A stretch of DNA of 18,129 bases from JAFGIT01 sp016929465 [NCBI: Candidatus Coatesbacteria bacterium]. GTDB lineage: Bacteria > B130-G9. Under the pieces are notes generated by a model that was not told where the DNA came from, did no database searches, and saw only the letters and a program-made list of their open reading frames with translations. The position numbers were made by a program, and so were the translations under genes. This document shows, in pieces, positions 7,489-15,636 of the stretch (position 1 is the stretch's first letter; each line of letters opens with the position of its first letter). Where the stretch lies: assembly GCA_016929465.1 (NCBI GenBank), contig JAFGIT010000020.1, positions 1-18,129 on the forward strand. The letters are read 5' to 3'.

Positions 7489-7522
7489 CAGAATCCAATA
7501 GTCAATCGTTTCGGAGGACACA

Positions 7523-8470
7523 ATGAAGAGAATCATGGTGATCGGCGCGGTCGGTCAGATCGGCTCTGAGCTGACGATGGAACTGCGCAATATCTATGGC
7601 AATGACAACGTCATGGCCGTTGGGCGAAAGACGCCTCCCAGCGACGAGCTCAAGAACTCTGGGCCTTTCGCGTTCAGCAACATCCTGAACTACGAGGAGA
7701 TGAAGAAACTCATCGCGGATTTCGGGACGGATACCATATACCTAATGGCGGCGATTCTGTCGGCCACGGGCGAGAAGAACCCGATGCTCGCATATCGCGT
7801 CAACAACGACGGCCTGATGAACGTGCTCGAGGCATCACGCGAGCTGAAGCTCGAGAAGGTGCTCATCCCGAGCTCAATCGCGGCATTCGGACCCGAGACA
7901 CCGCGCGACAACACCCCCAACGATACCATCCTGAAGCCCAAGACGATGTATGGCATCTCGAAGGTCCACGGCGAGCTTCTGTGCGACTATTACTTCTACA
8001 AATATGGTCTCGATGTGCGTGGCCTCAGGTATCCTGGAATCATCAGCTACAAGACACCTCCGGGCGGCGGCACAACCGATTACACAGTCGAGATGTATCG
8101 CGCAGCGGTCGAGGGCAAGCCCTACACCTGCTTCGTGAAGGAAAGCACTGTCCTCCCGATGATGTACATGCCGGATGCGCTCAAGTCGATCATCGACCTG
8201 GCGAACGCCGACATCAAGAACCTGAAGCACCACTCCGACTTCAACGTTACGGCGATGAGCTTCAGTGCGGGCGAGCTGGCCGATTCGATCAGGAAGTATA
8301 TCCCTGGCTTCAAGGTGACCTACGAGCCGGACTTCCGCCAGAAAATCGCCGACTCGTGGCCGATGTCGCTCGACGACACCGTCGCGAGAGAGGAGTGGGG
8401 CTGGAGCCCGGACTACGACCTCGACATGATGACCAAGGACATGATCGAGAACCTCCCGTCAGTCCTGTAA
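7523..8470 (+). CDS. tdh: L-threonine 3-dehydrogenase, short-chain (SDR/epimerase-like) type
   Basis: Oxidises L-threonine with NAD+ to 2-amino-3-ketobutyrate in the cytoplasm, the first step of threonine conversion to glycine and acetyl-CoA. 315 residues. Seen: Rossmann motif GAVGQIG at 8-14, IPSSIAAFG near 115-123 with the catalytic serine, YGISK at 143-147 with catalytic Tyr and Lys, and the RYPGIIS / PGGGTTDY region near 168-187 that marks the SDR-type threonine dehydrogenases rather than UDP-glucose 4-epimerases. GGAGGA lies 4 nt before the ATG. The usual partner, 2-amino-3-ketobutyrate CoA ligase (kbl), is not in the window: tdh stands alone between its own promoter and a strong terminator. 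Codons are rich in G/C-ending triplets, unlike the helicase that follows. Confidence 0.92.
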   Translation: MKRIMVIGAVGQIGSELTMELRNIYGNDNVMAVGRKTPPSDELKNSGPFAFSNILNYEEMKKLIADFGTDTIYLMAAILSATGEKNPMLAYRVNNDGLMNVLEASRELKLEKVLIPSSIAAFGPETPRDNTPNDTILKPKTMYGISKVHGELLCDYYFYKYGLDVRGLRYPGIISYKTPPGGGTTDYTVEMYRAAVEGKPYTCFVKESTVLPMMYMPDALKSIIDLANADIKNLKHHSDFNVTAMSFSAGELADSIRKYIPGFKVTYEPDFRQKIADSWPMSLDDTVAREEWGWSPDYDLDMMTKDMIENLPSVL

Positions 8471-8494
8471 GCCACACAAAGACGAGTTTTCACG

Positions 8495-8528
8495 AAAGGC
8501 CCTCCATGTGCGGAGGGCCTTTTTTTTG
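8495..8528 (+). terminator. Intrinsic terminator after tdh
   Basis: AAAGGCCCTCC (8495-8505) pairs perfectly with GGAGGGCCTTT (8512-8522) around a 6-nt loop and runs into an uninterrupted T-tract to 8527. It starts 24 nt after the tdh stop. Confidence 0.95.
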
Positions 8529-8684
8529 CGCGGTCCGCAATGATCTCCTGATGCACCGGCCGTGTAGAGCCTTGATATTTCGCCGAACCTATGTTCCGGT
8601 TAGCCGATGGTAGCAATTGATGTAAATCTCTGCCCTTCGGCGATACTCGCATCGTATTGACCTCATAGTGGAGAAACTCTTGTT

Positions 8685-10700
8685 GTGAGTGGGACTGTCC
8701 CCGATAACCTGGTTCTTGAGAAGATAGAGAACTGGAAAGAAAACCTGATTGACCTTTCGAGGCGCAATAGGCTCCTGTATTTCCGGGAAGCGAGATCAAC
8801 TCTCCGGATCGAAGAGCCCGGCTGCCTGGAGATATTCTCGCGTCTTGTAGATAAAGAGTCGCCCTGGCACCTGTGGGAACCGCCACCAAAACCCAAAGAT
8901 ATCGACAATGCAGATGCTCCTCCTAACAAGCCTGTCAATATTCGTAAACGAAAGAAGAATGAACTGAAGTGTGCCGCCCCTTTTCTTGAAGATCTCCTGC
9001 GGACGCTTACGAATTTATATCGCCGCTCGGAAACCGAATACCAGGAGAAGGGCTTATACATTCTGAATGTCGTATTTGGCGAATTGATTTGGAAGGATGC
9101 GGAGACATCAGAGCGAATTAGATCGCCACTGATCTTAATTCCGGTCAGGCTAGAACGAAAATCTGTCAAGGGTCCGTACTCACTCAAACCCGTTGGCGAG
9201 GATGCTGTTGTCAATCCGGCTCTCATTCATTGTATGGCCAAGTTCTTCAAGATAGAGCTACCTGACAGGATAGACATCCCGGAGAATGAGGCAGCGGAAG
9301 CTCTTCAGACGTTTCTCAACGAGATTCGACAAAGGGTCAAAGCCCGAGAAAGGGAAGGATGGTCAGTCGAAGACAAGGCTTTCGTATCGCTCCTCTCCTT
9401 TCATAAGTTGGTGATGTATGAAGACCTCAATGCAAATGCCGAGGCTATGATTGAGCACCCATTCATTCGCGCGCTTGCGACGAGTGAACCTCCCAACATG
9501 AGTGAAAGGGATGGGGGCGAAATACCGAAGGCCGAGGAGCTGGACACACTCGAGCCTCCGTACGCTGCCTCTCACATATTGGACGCCGACAGCAGCCAAG
9601 AAGTATGTATTGAGGCGGTCAGACGAGGCCATGACCTAATTATTCAAGGACCGCCGGGCACTGGCAAGAGCCAGACAATTGCAAACATCATTGCGGACTT
9701 CATTGCCAACGGCAAGAAGGTCCTTTTTGTAAGCGAGAAGATGGCGGCGCTCGAGGTGGTCCTTAGCCGTCTCAAGGAGAAGGGGCTGCATGAATTCTGC
9801 CTTCCGCTTCACAGCAACAAAGCAAATAAGAAGGAAGTCGCTCAGGAGCTTGGTAGATGTCTTGAAGAGCGGATCGAACTCCCCGGCGCGCCGATGTCTC
9901 AAGATAGGATAGACAGATTAATCAAGACACGAAATCAGCTCAATGACTACGTTCTAGCCTTGCGCGAAAGCTGTAAATCTATGGGATTGAGCACCAGAGA
10001 CATTATGACGAGAGTGGCTGTACTGCATAGATACCAAGATATTATATGCGAATTGCCTCAGGTGTCTAGTCTCAACAAAGAAGTGGTCGATCGCTTCCTT
10101 GAGCTCGTCCGTCGTATAGAGCGTTTTTGGGACATCGCCGAGCAAGGTGACGCTTTCCCATGGCGGGGATGCACATTCGAGAGATACTCCTTGGCTCTTC
10201 AGAAGTCTATACCCGCAAAACTGGCGGAGCTTCGAGAACTCATCACGAAATTGCTCGAGACATCCAGAATGTGCGCGGAATCTTTGGGCCTACCCTCTCC
10301 AAAAACAATTGCTGAATCCCAACACGTTCACGAGCTTCAAAAACTCCTTACTGAAGGTCCCGGTTGCGAACGAAAGTGGTTTAATGGATCAACTCTCAAG
10401 AAACTCAATGGCGAAGCGTCGCGCCTGCTCGAGCAGTCAATTGAGTATAGGAATTCAAATGAAAGCTTGAGGAGCCTCTACAGCGATGGCTTCTTTGACC
10501 TCCCTGAAGATCATGGCCAGAAGCTCAAAGCGGCATGGGACGCGGTACTTATGCTTTCTCAATTATATCCGTTAGAATGGTACGATCTTGTGAAAGACAG
10601 CGATTCGATTCTTGAGTTCTTGAAAGATACAGGCAAGACTCTGGGTGATTGGGAGCGAATCGCTGGCTCGTTGGCAAAGAAAAGGAGCCTCGAAACTTAG
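8685..10700 (+). CDS. DUF4011 helicase-nuclease, N-terminal part (ends at in-frame TAG)
   Basis: 671 residues from a GTG start. No in-frame ATG occurs before residue ~180, an in-frame stop lies at 8658, and GGAG sits 11 nt upstream. The N-terminus (ENWKENLIDLSRRNRLLYF) is a typical DUF4011 opening. Walker A is GPPGTGKS at residues 322-329, followed by a motif Ia-like stretch (VLFVSEKMAALEVV). The ORF ends in TAG at 10698-10700, but the same frame stays open to 13826 and carries the remaining helicase motifs, a nuclease and DUF3320. This is therefore the front of a 1,714-codon gene broken by one nonsense codon. Alone it has Walker A without Walker B and should not hydrolyse ATP. Full-length relatives with this domain order are candidate phage-defence proteins (Hhe type). 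Codon use looks more AT-tolerant than tdh or der, hinting at transfer. Confidence 0.88.
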   Translation: MSGTVPDNLVLEKIENWKENLIDLSRRNRLLYFREARSTLRIEEPGCLEIFSRLVDKESPWHLWEPPPKPKDIDNADAPPNKPVNIRKRKKNELKCAAPFLEDLLRTLTNLYRRSETEYQEKGLYILNVVFGELIWKDAETSERIRSPLILIPVRLERKSVKGPYSLKPVGEDAVVNPALIHCMAKFFKIELPDRIDIPENEAAEALQTFLNEIRQRVKAREREGWSVEDKAFVSLLSFHKLVMYEDLNANAEAMIEHPFIRALATSEPPNMSERDGGEIPKAEELDTLEPPYAASHILDADSSQEVCIEAVRRGHDLIIQGPPGTGKSQTIANIIADFIANGKKVLFVSEKMAALEVVLSRLKEKGLHEFCLPLHSNKANKKEVAQELGRCLEERIELPGAPMSQDRIDRLIKTRNQLNDYVLALRESCKSMGLSTRDIMTRVAVLHRYQDIICELPQVSSLNKEVVDRFLELVRRIERFWDIAEQGDAFPWRGCTFERYSLALQKSIPAKLAELRELITKLLETSRMCAESLGLPSPKTIAESQHVHELQKLLTEGPGCERKWFNGSTLKKLNGEASRLLEQSIEYRNSNESLRSLYSDGFFDLPEDHGQKLKAAWDAVLMLSQLYPLEWYDLVKDSDSILEFLKDTGKTLGDWERIAGSLAKKRSLET

Positions 10701-10736
10701 CTGACGCCAAGCTCGTGCGGTCGTCTTGCTGCAGGG

Positions 10737-13700
10737 GTGCTTCGGCGCAACTTCGCCCGTCGCATCATGACCTATATTTCATTCGGGAAGATCAAGCCAA
10801 CTACTGCAATGACAAGAGCAAAGAAACTACATCTGGGAATTCGAAACTGGTCAGAAAAAGCCAAGCGGTTTTCCTGGGTATTCCCAATGATCAATGACGT
10901 CTCAGTTGAGCTATGCACCATCGCATTAAGTCAATTCCGCAATCGAGCGAATGAAGTAAAAGCGAAGGTTGAGGATCTCCTTCGAATCTCGAACGGCGTC
11001 TTGATGGAAAGGCGAGAAAACGCTCCCGTTAAGATCGGGAACGTGCAGGCAGATCTATCCGAATTGGAAGCTCAAAGGAGATTTGAGCGTGAATTGAGTG
11101 CAAGATCAGCGGAGCTTAAGGAGCAATTCGGGCCAAGATATACGGGGATCGATACTGATTGGAATGGAATTATCGCCGCGCTCGAATGGGTGGAGGGTCT
11201 ATTGGCATTTGCCAAGCGAAAGGAGTTGACTGCTTCGGTATTGGATTATGCTTGTCAGGGCGGGACTGCCGTTCCCCCAACCAAGGGCTTCTCCTCGGCT
11301 ATTAAGAAGACAACCAGGACCTTCAAAGAAGTCGCAGACTGGTTCGCGCCGGAATTAGGGCCATTCGGCAAAGGGACACTTCCAGAAGTCGATCTCCAAT
11401 CGGTAAACACTTTGGCTCAGAAAATGCAGGAGTCCATTAGTCAAATCGAGAGGTGGATTGATTACCGCAACCATCGCTCGGAGGCAGAGGAGCTTGGGCT
11501 GTCCGCCTTTCTTGATGAGTTTCTGATTAAGAAGCTCTTGCCATCATCTATGTCGCATTGTCTCGAGAAAGCGCTTTATACCTCCATATTGGATGACATC
11601 TTCGACCGAGATGAACGCTTGGGGCGATTCCGTCGTATTTCTCATGACGAGGCCATCAGCAGGTTTAGAGAGCTCGATGCGAGACTTGTTGAGCTTCGAT
11701 GTAACGAAATCACCGCGAAAGCAAATTCAAGAAGGCCTCAGCAATTGATTGACGCCCCGGGTAGCGAGGAGGCCATCCTAGGTGGGGAAGCGAAGAAGAA
11801 GTGTCGCCACCGGCCAGTTCGGAAGTTGTTGGCGGATATCCCCAATCTTCTGCCTCGACTCAAGCCATGCCTGATGATGAGTCCGATCTCTGTATCCAGC
11901 TACCTACCTGCCGAGACGGTCTTTGATCTCGTGGTATTTGACGAGGCATCTCAGATACTTCCTTGGGATGCTACAGTCGCCATATATAGGGGAAAACAGG
12001 TCCTCCTTGCAGGGGATAATAAACAGCTGCCGCCATCATCCTTTTTTGACAAGGGAATGACTGAGGATGAAGGCGATTCCGATGACATAAACGTATTTGA
12101 GAGCATATTGGATTCCTGCGGATGGCTGCGCGATAGGATGCTCAGATGGCACTATCGAAGTAAGCATGAAGCCCTGATTGCCTTTTCAAACCGCGCATTT
12201 TACGGGAACAAGCTGATAACGTTTCCCAGTAGTAGGCAAGAAGATCCACTGCTAGGGGTAGAATTCGAATATGTCCCCGACGGGATATATGACCGGGGAG
12301 GTTCCAGAAGGAATGAGGTCGAGGCACAGCGCGTTGCGGAAATAGTCATCGACCATCTTGAGAGATTTCCCACGAAGAAATTCGGTGTGGTGGCTTTCAG
12401 CCAAGCCCAACAGGAAGCGATTAAGGACCGGCTCGAATATGTAAGAAAAGACAGGCCAGAACTCGACCGATTGCTCGAGGAGTCGGACGATCGCCTTCAG
12501 GGATTCTTCGTTAAGAACCTCGAAAACGTTCAGGGCGATGAGCGAGACATAATGATTTTCAGCGTGGGCTATGGCAAGGACGCGGACGGGCGGATGACGC
12601 AGAACTTCGGCCCGCTCAATAAAGAGGGGGGCGAGCGCCGACTAAACGTCGCGATTACACGCGCCAAAGAAAAGGTTATTGTCGTCTCGAGTATCAGGAA
12701 GGGTGATGTCAACTGTGGCCCCAAGACACCTCGAGGAGTGTTGCATCTTCACCGCTACCTGGACTATGCGGAGAGGGGCGTTGAGGCGCTTCGGTCGTCG
12801 CTGGATGCTTCTGGAGGCGATTTTGAATCGGACTTCGAGGCGGATGTCGCTGGTGAAATCAGAGCGATGGGATACGAGATCGTACCTCAAGTAGGTTGCA
12901 GTAGTTACCGAATTGATATTGGTGTATTGGATCCGGAATCGCCGGGCCGCTTTTTACTTGGTGTCGAGTGCGATGGCGCAATGTATCATTCCTCTGCAAC
13001 CGCCCGCGACAGGGATAGAATCCGTCAAGCAGTGCTGGAAGGGATGGGATGGAAATTGTATCGCGTTTGGTCACCAACCTGGATCAAGCATCGAAAGAAG
13101 GAGATCGAGCGCTTGAAATTCTCAATCGAGAGCGTAAGAGCGAATCCCCCGCCGAATCCTTCTTCCACAGACACAGAGAGGATCGATGAGATCGCCAAGT
13201 CGAGGAATGAATACGGCCAACCAAAGCAGCAATACAAAAAGGTGCCGGTCATAGATGTAAGAGAAATCCCTGGTACCATACCATATAGGGTGATAGAGCT
13301 TCCTCCTGTCAATGACTGGCATAGGTTTGGCTCTCCTGCAAGCATATCGGCCATTCGTGATAGAATGAGACAAATCGTTTTCAACGAAGGCCCCATTCAC
13401 AGGCAAGTCGCAGAACTCAGAGTCGCCAGATTGTGGGGAGCGAGCAAGGTCGGCCGTCAGATGAGGGAGACCTTTGATGACGTCATAGGTCGGCTGAAGC
13501 GAGATGGGGTGATTTCCGTCTGGAAACAATTTCTCTTAACATCTGGCATGAATCGCTGTCCAGTTCGTGTTCCTGTAGCGAATGAGATAGAATCGCAGCG
13601 TAAGATCGATGAGATCTCCCCACATGAGATTGCGGAGGCCATATTTCTTGCTCTTAGGCATCTCTCATCTATAGAAGAACAACGATTGATCGAGGCAGTG

Positions 13701-13826
13701 GCCCGCATCTTCGGTTTTGAGAGGACTGGCCCGCGGATTCAGAAGCGGCTCAAGCAAGTGATGTCGTCAATTGCAAAAGAGGGCAGAATTCAGGTGTCCG
13801 ATGGGCGGATATCGCTGGTTGAATAA
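10737..13826 (+). CDS. DUF4011 helicase-nuclease, C-terminal part (SF1 helicase core, Vsr-like nuclease, DUF3320)
   Basis: In the same frame as the preceding ORF, separated only by the TAG at 10698. The first possible starts (GTG 10737, ATG 10767) have no usable ribosome-binding site, so independent translation is doubtful. In this part's numbering: Walker B VVFDEAS at 399-405, motif III AGDNKQLPP near 425-433, WHYRSKHE at 471-478, NVQGDERD near 597-604 and NVAITRAKEK near 637-646, all helicase motifs intact. A PD-(D/E)xK / Vsr-like nuclease (MTES_1575 / DUF559 type) follows at about 695-790, with YRIDIGV (D727), VECDG (E744, D746), AMYH and RDRDRIRQ. A DUF3320 region near 850-910 includes NEGPIH, and the tail resembles winged-helix segments. 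SF1 helicases with such nucleases act on nucleic acid; a defence role is inferred from family context. Confidence 0.88.
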   Translation: MLRRNFARRIMTYISFGKIKPTTAMTRAKKLHLGIRNWSEKAKRFSWVFPMINDVSVELCTIALSQFRNRANEVKAKVEDLLRISNGVLMERRENAPVKIGNVQADLSELEAQRRFERELSARSAELKEQFGPRYTGIDTDWNGIIAALEWVEGLLAFAKRKELTASVLDYACQGGTAVPPTKGFSSAIKKTTRTFKEVADWFAPELGPFGKGTLPEVDLQSVNTLAQKMQESISQIERWIDYRNHRSEAEELGLSAFLDEFLIKKLLPSSMSHCLEKALYTSILDDIFDRDERLGRFRRISHDEAISRFRELDARLVELRCNEITAKANSRRPQQLIDAPGSEEAILGGEAKKKCRHRPVRKLLADIPNLLPRLKPCLMMSPISVSSYLPAETVFDLVVFDEASQILPWDATVAIYRGKQVLLAGDNKQLPPSSFFDKGMTEDEGDSDDINVFESILDSCGWLRDRMLRWHYRSKHEALIAFSNRAFYGNKLITFPSSRQEDPLLGVEFEYVPDGIYDRGGSRRNEVEAQRVAEIVIDHLERFPTKKFGVVAFSQAQQEAIKDRLEYVRKDRPELDRLLEESDDRLQGFFVKNLENVQGDERDIMIFSVGYGKDADGRMTQNFGPLNKEGGERRLNVAITRAKEKVIVVSSIRKGDVNCGPKTPRGVLHLHRYLDYAERGVEALRSSLDASGGDFESDFEADVAGEIRAMGYEIVPQVGCSSYRIDIGVLDPESPGRFLLGVECDGAMYHSSATARDRDRIRQAVLEGMGWKLYRVWSPTWIKHRKKEIERLKFSIESVRANPPPNPSSTDTERIDEIAKSRNEYGQPKQQYKKVPVIDVREIPGTIPYRVIELPPVNDWHRFGSPASISAIRDRMRQIVFNEGPIHRQVAELRVARLWGASKVGRQMRETFDDVIGRLKRDGVISVWKQFLLTSGMNRCPVRVPVANEIESQRKIDEISPHEIAEAIFLALRHLSSIEEQRLIEAVARIFGFERTGPRIQKRLKQVMSSIAKEGRIQVSDGRISLVE

Positions 13827-13854
13827 GGCCCTCCGATGGCCGTTCGATGGCGTC

Positions 13855-14109
13855 TCATGAAGACTGCCGGTCCCTCGCTACGATTATCCAATTATCTGGA
13901 TCCCAAGTCCCCATGTGTTTCCACTTCATCACATACCGGATGTCTGCAGTTGGCGGGATAATCTGAATAACGTCATATCCCATCTGTTCCACATGATTGA
14001 GTGCATCCTCGAATGATTTGAAGTCCCAGTCTTCTCTCCCGCGCCGAGTTTGAATATCCAGGATGAAGCTGCCTGCTTCTCGTCTAATGGGAATTATGTG
14101 ATATGGCAT
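13855..14109 (-). CDS. Hypothetical protein, 84 residues
   Basis: Not recognised. A compact mixed sequence (MPYHIIPIRREAGSF at the start, DNWIIVARD near the end) with aromatic and charged residues, a predicted alpha/beta look, no signal peptide and no membrane segment. Convergent with the helicase gene, whose stop is 28 bp away. Only a weak AAAGAG lies 8-14 nt before the ATG, with no convincing promoter. Amino-acid composition looks like a real small soluble protein rather than a shadow frame. It may be cargo carried with the helicase or an unrelated orphan; nothing in the sequence decides between these. Confidence 0.6.
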   Translation of the reverse strand: MPYHIIPIRREAGSFILDIQTRRGREDWDFKSFEDALNHVEQMGYDVIQIIPPTADIRYVMKWKHMGTWDPDNWIIVARDRQSS

Positions 14110-14626
14110 AAGGGTGTCTCTTTATTCAGTGAAGAGTCGTGCGATGATCCTTTTGTCAGGCGGCATAGATGACTTCCCTCTTGGTCAGAATTCCCCACGC
14201 ACGACCTCAGATGTGCTTATTCGAGTCTTGTTTCGATATCATCATAGCAGGTCTGCAGACGGCCTTTCAACAGGGAGGAGCCCGAAGGGATGGGGGATGG
14301 TCGGAAGGATGAAGGCGGAAGGCGGAAGGATGAAGTGAGGGGAGGATGGGGCCGCACCAGAGGTTGAGTTGTTTCGCTATAGAGGGGCGAGATGGACAAG
14401 TGCAGTTCCTTTTCGGAGCTGTCGCGGTGGCGCAAATCGCCCGCTTATCATTTCACTCATTGGATGGTTGCTATGTTTGAAAATCTCCATACTGACCCGT
14501 CGAAACGAAGAACAAGCCCGGTTGATGCAGGCTTCTTGCTTACGAATATCCGCCATAGATGTTCGCCGCGAGAGAATCTGGCAGACAGCCGCATGAAGCG
14601 CGCGGCACACGACAGGAGGTCCCGAA
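14110..14626. other. Noncoding stretch with heptameric repeats
   Basis: About 515 bp. Open frames here (14217-14435 minus, 14392-14643 plus, 14377-14610 minus) have no ribosome-binding site or recognisable family. One of them translates the GGCGGAA/GGATGAA repeat as SSFRLPPSSFR. The right end holds the ribosome-binding site of the methyltransferase gene. No clear promoter was found. Confidence 0.6.
14287..14340. repeat. Short tandem repeats, GGGATGG and GGCGGAA/GGATGAA heptamers
   Basis: GGGATGGGGGATGG at 14287-14300 is followed by period-7 purine units (GGAAGGAT, GAAGGCGGAAGGCGGAAGGAT). Heptameric repeats of this composition are known as short tandemly repeated repetitive sequences in cyanobacteria and occur in other environmental genomes. 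A reverse-complement copy of the first 14 bases lies at 15615-15628. Confidence 0.7.
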
Positions 14627-15370
14627 ATGGCTCTCAGGGATGAGCTCGAGCGAAGTGGAAATTGGCTGTTCAGGTGGCGAAGCTACCTGCCATTGCTGCT
14701 GATTGGCATCGTCGTCTATAGTCTGAAAGACTATGAGTACCTGGGCGGAAGCCACAGGATCGACTCGGTCTGGGAGATTATCTGCCTCTCTGTCTCCTGT
14801 ATCGGCCTGGCTATCCGTGTCATTACGGTCGGTCACGTTCGCGATGGCACTTCCGGGCGGATCACACGCCGGCAGGAGGCAAAGCGTCTGAATACTGACG
14901 GAATATACTCGCTGGTCCGGCACCCACTCTACCTCGGCAACTTCTTCCTCTGGCTCGGTATCTCGCTCTTCCCCCATCAGTGGTGGCTTACGCTCCTATT
15001 CTGCCTCATTTTCTTCTCATACTATGAGAGGATCATGTTCGCCGAAGAGGCCTTCTTAAGGAAGAAATTCGGTGACGAATTCGAGGAATGGGCGCGCAGA
15101 ACACCCCTGCTGATACCGGATTTCAGGAACTGGCGCAAGCCTGTATTGCCCTTCTCGCTGAGAACCGTCCTGAAGCGCGAGTACTCGACCGTCTTCGCCC
15201 TGGTCTGCTCGTTCACTTTCCTCGAAGTCGTTGGTGACATATTCGTGGAGAAGAAGCTCGAATTGGACTGGAGCTGGGCGGCGCTTTTCAGCATGAGCCT
15301 CGTCGCCTATCTCACATTAAGGACCCTCAAGAAGAAGAGCCACATCCTCACGGCAAAGGACCGCAGCTGA
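14627..15370 (+). CDS. Isoprenylcysteine carboxyl methyltransferase (ICMT/PEMT) family membrane methyltransferase
   Basis: 247 residues; an integral inner-membrane S-adenosylmethionine-dependent methyltransferase by family. AGGAGGT lies 6 nt before the ATG. Hydrophobic segments at about 19-33, 48-68, 101-116, 119-133, 187-206 and 216-231 suggest five or six membrane passes. The family core is intact: NTDGIYSLVRHPLYLG at 89-104, followed by FAEEAFLRKKFGDEF at 138-152 and an aromatic EEWARRTP. The substrate is not shown by the sequence. Bacterial members methylate lipids or envelope compounds (for example Leptospira LmtA on lipid A phosphate), whereas true ICMT acts on prenylated proteins, which is unlikely here. 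It stands between two inverted heptamer repeats, 266 bp before der, and may be transcribed with der. Confidence 0.82.
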   Translation: MALRDELERSGNWLFRWRSYLPLLLIGIVVYSLKDYEYLGGSHRIDSVWEIICLSVSCIGLAIRVITVGHVRDGTSGRITRRQEAKRLNTDGIYSLVRHPLYLGNFFLWLGISLFPHQWWLTLLFCLIFFSYYERIMFAEEAFLRKKFGDEFEEWARRTPLLIPDFRNWRKPVLPFSLRTVLKREYSTVFALVCSFTFLEVVGDIFVEKKLELDWSWAALFSMSLVAYLTLRTLKKKSHILTAKDRS

Positions 15371-15436
15371 CCCAATCCGTCGCCACATAGGCCTCGGAGC
15401 ATCTGGCGAGTGGGCCGATTGATCGTAGAGGTCGAT

Positions 15437-15490
15437 GTCGCGTCAAGCCGCGACGAGTGAAAGCGGCGTCCAGCCACCGCACTCCAAATA
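15437..15490. repeat. Probable dispersed palindromic repeat (two adjacent stem-loops)
   Basis: GTCGCG (15437-15442) pairs with CGCGAC (15449-15454) around TCAAGC. It is followed by AAGCGGCGTCCAGCCACCGC with GCGG/CCGC pairing, then ACTCCAAA. The AAGCGGCG...CCGCACTCCAAA pattern resembles a repeat I remember from environmental genomes, where it translates as short FGVRWLDAAF / CGGWTPLSL peptides. Copy number here is one, so this is inferred. Confidence 0.35.
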
Positions 15491-15602
15491 ACAAGCGCGA
15501 TCCGATTGATAATTCTTCCCCGATATCCCATACTTCCTCCTCTTGATTGACATCAGCGTAATTCTCAAACTTCGGAGCGCCTCGTTCATGGTCCATTTTT
15601 TC

Positions 15603-15628
15603 ATCCCCCATCCCCCATCCCCCATCCC
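15603..15628. repeat. ATCCCCC tandem repeat directly before der; G-quadruplex-capable minus strand
   Basis: Three complete ATCCCCC units (15603-15609, 15610-15616, 15617-15623) and a partial fourth (ATCCC). The minus strand carries four G-runs of 3 to 5 separated by two bases, matching the usual G-quadruplex pattern. It ends 8 nt before the der ATG, where a Shine-Dalgarno would be expected. Confidence 0.8.
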
Positions 15629-15636
15629 TTTAGACC

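Noticed and set aside
10649-10897. Overlapping +2-frame ORF across the helicase break, suggesting a frameshift instead of a nonsense codon
   Set aside because: Its translation does not resemble the family, while the original frame resumes directly after TAG in the same register and leads into the conserved motifs; no frame change is needed.
8496-13834. 10-bp direct repeat AAGGCCCTCC at 8496-8505 and 13825-13834 flanking the helicase gene, as possible attachment sites
   Set aside because: Ten-base matches are expected many times by chance in 18 kb, and the first copy is part of the tdh terminator stem. No integrase is present.
15348-15625. Two overlapping minus-strand ORFs before der
   Set aside because: They translate the stem-loop repeat and the C-rich heptamer; no ribosome-binding site or family resemblance.
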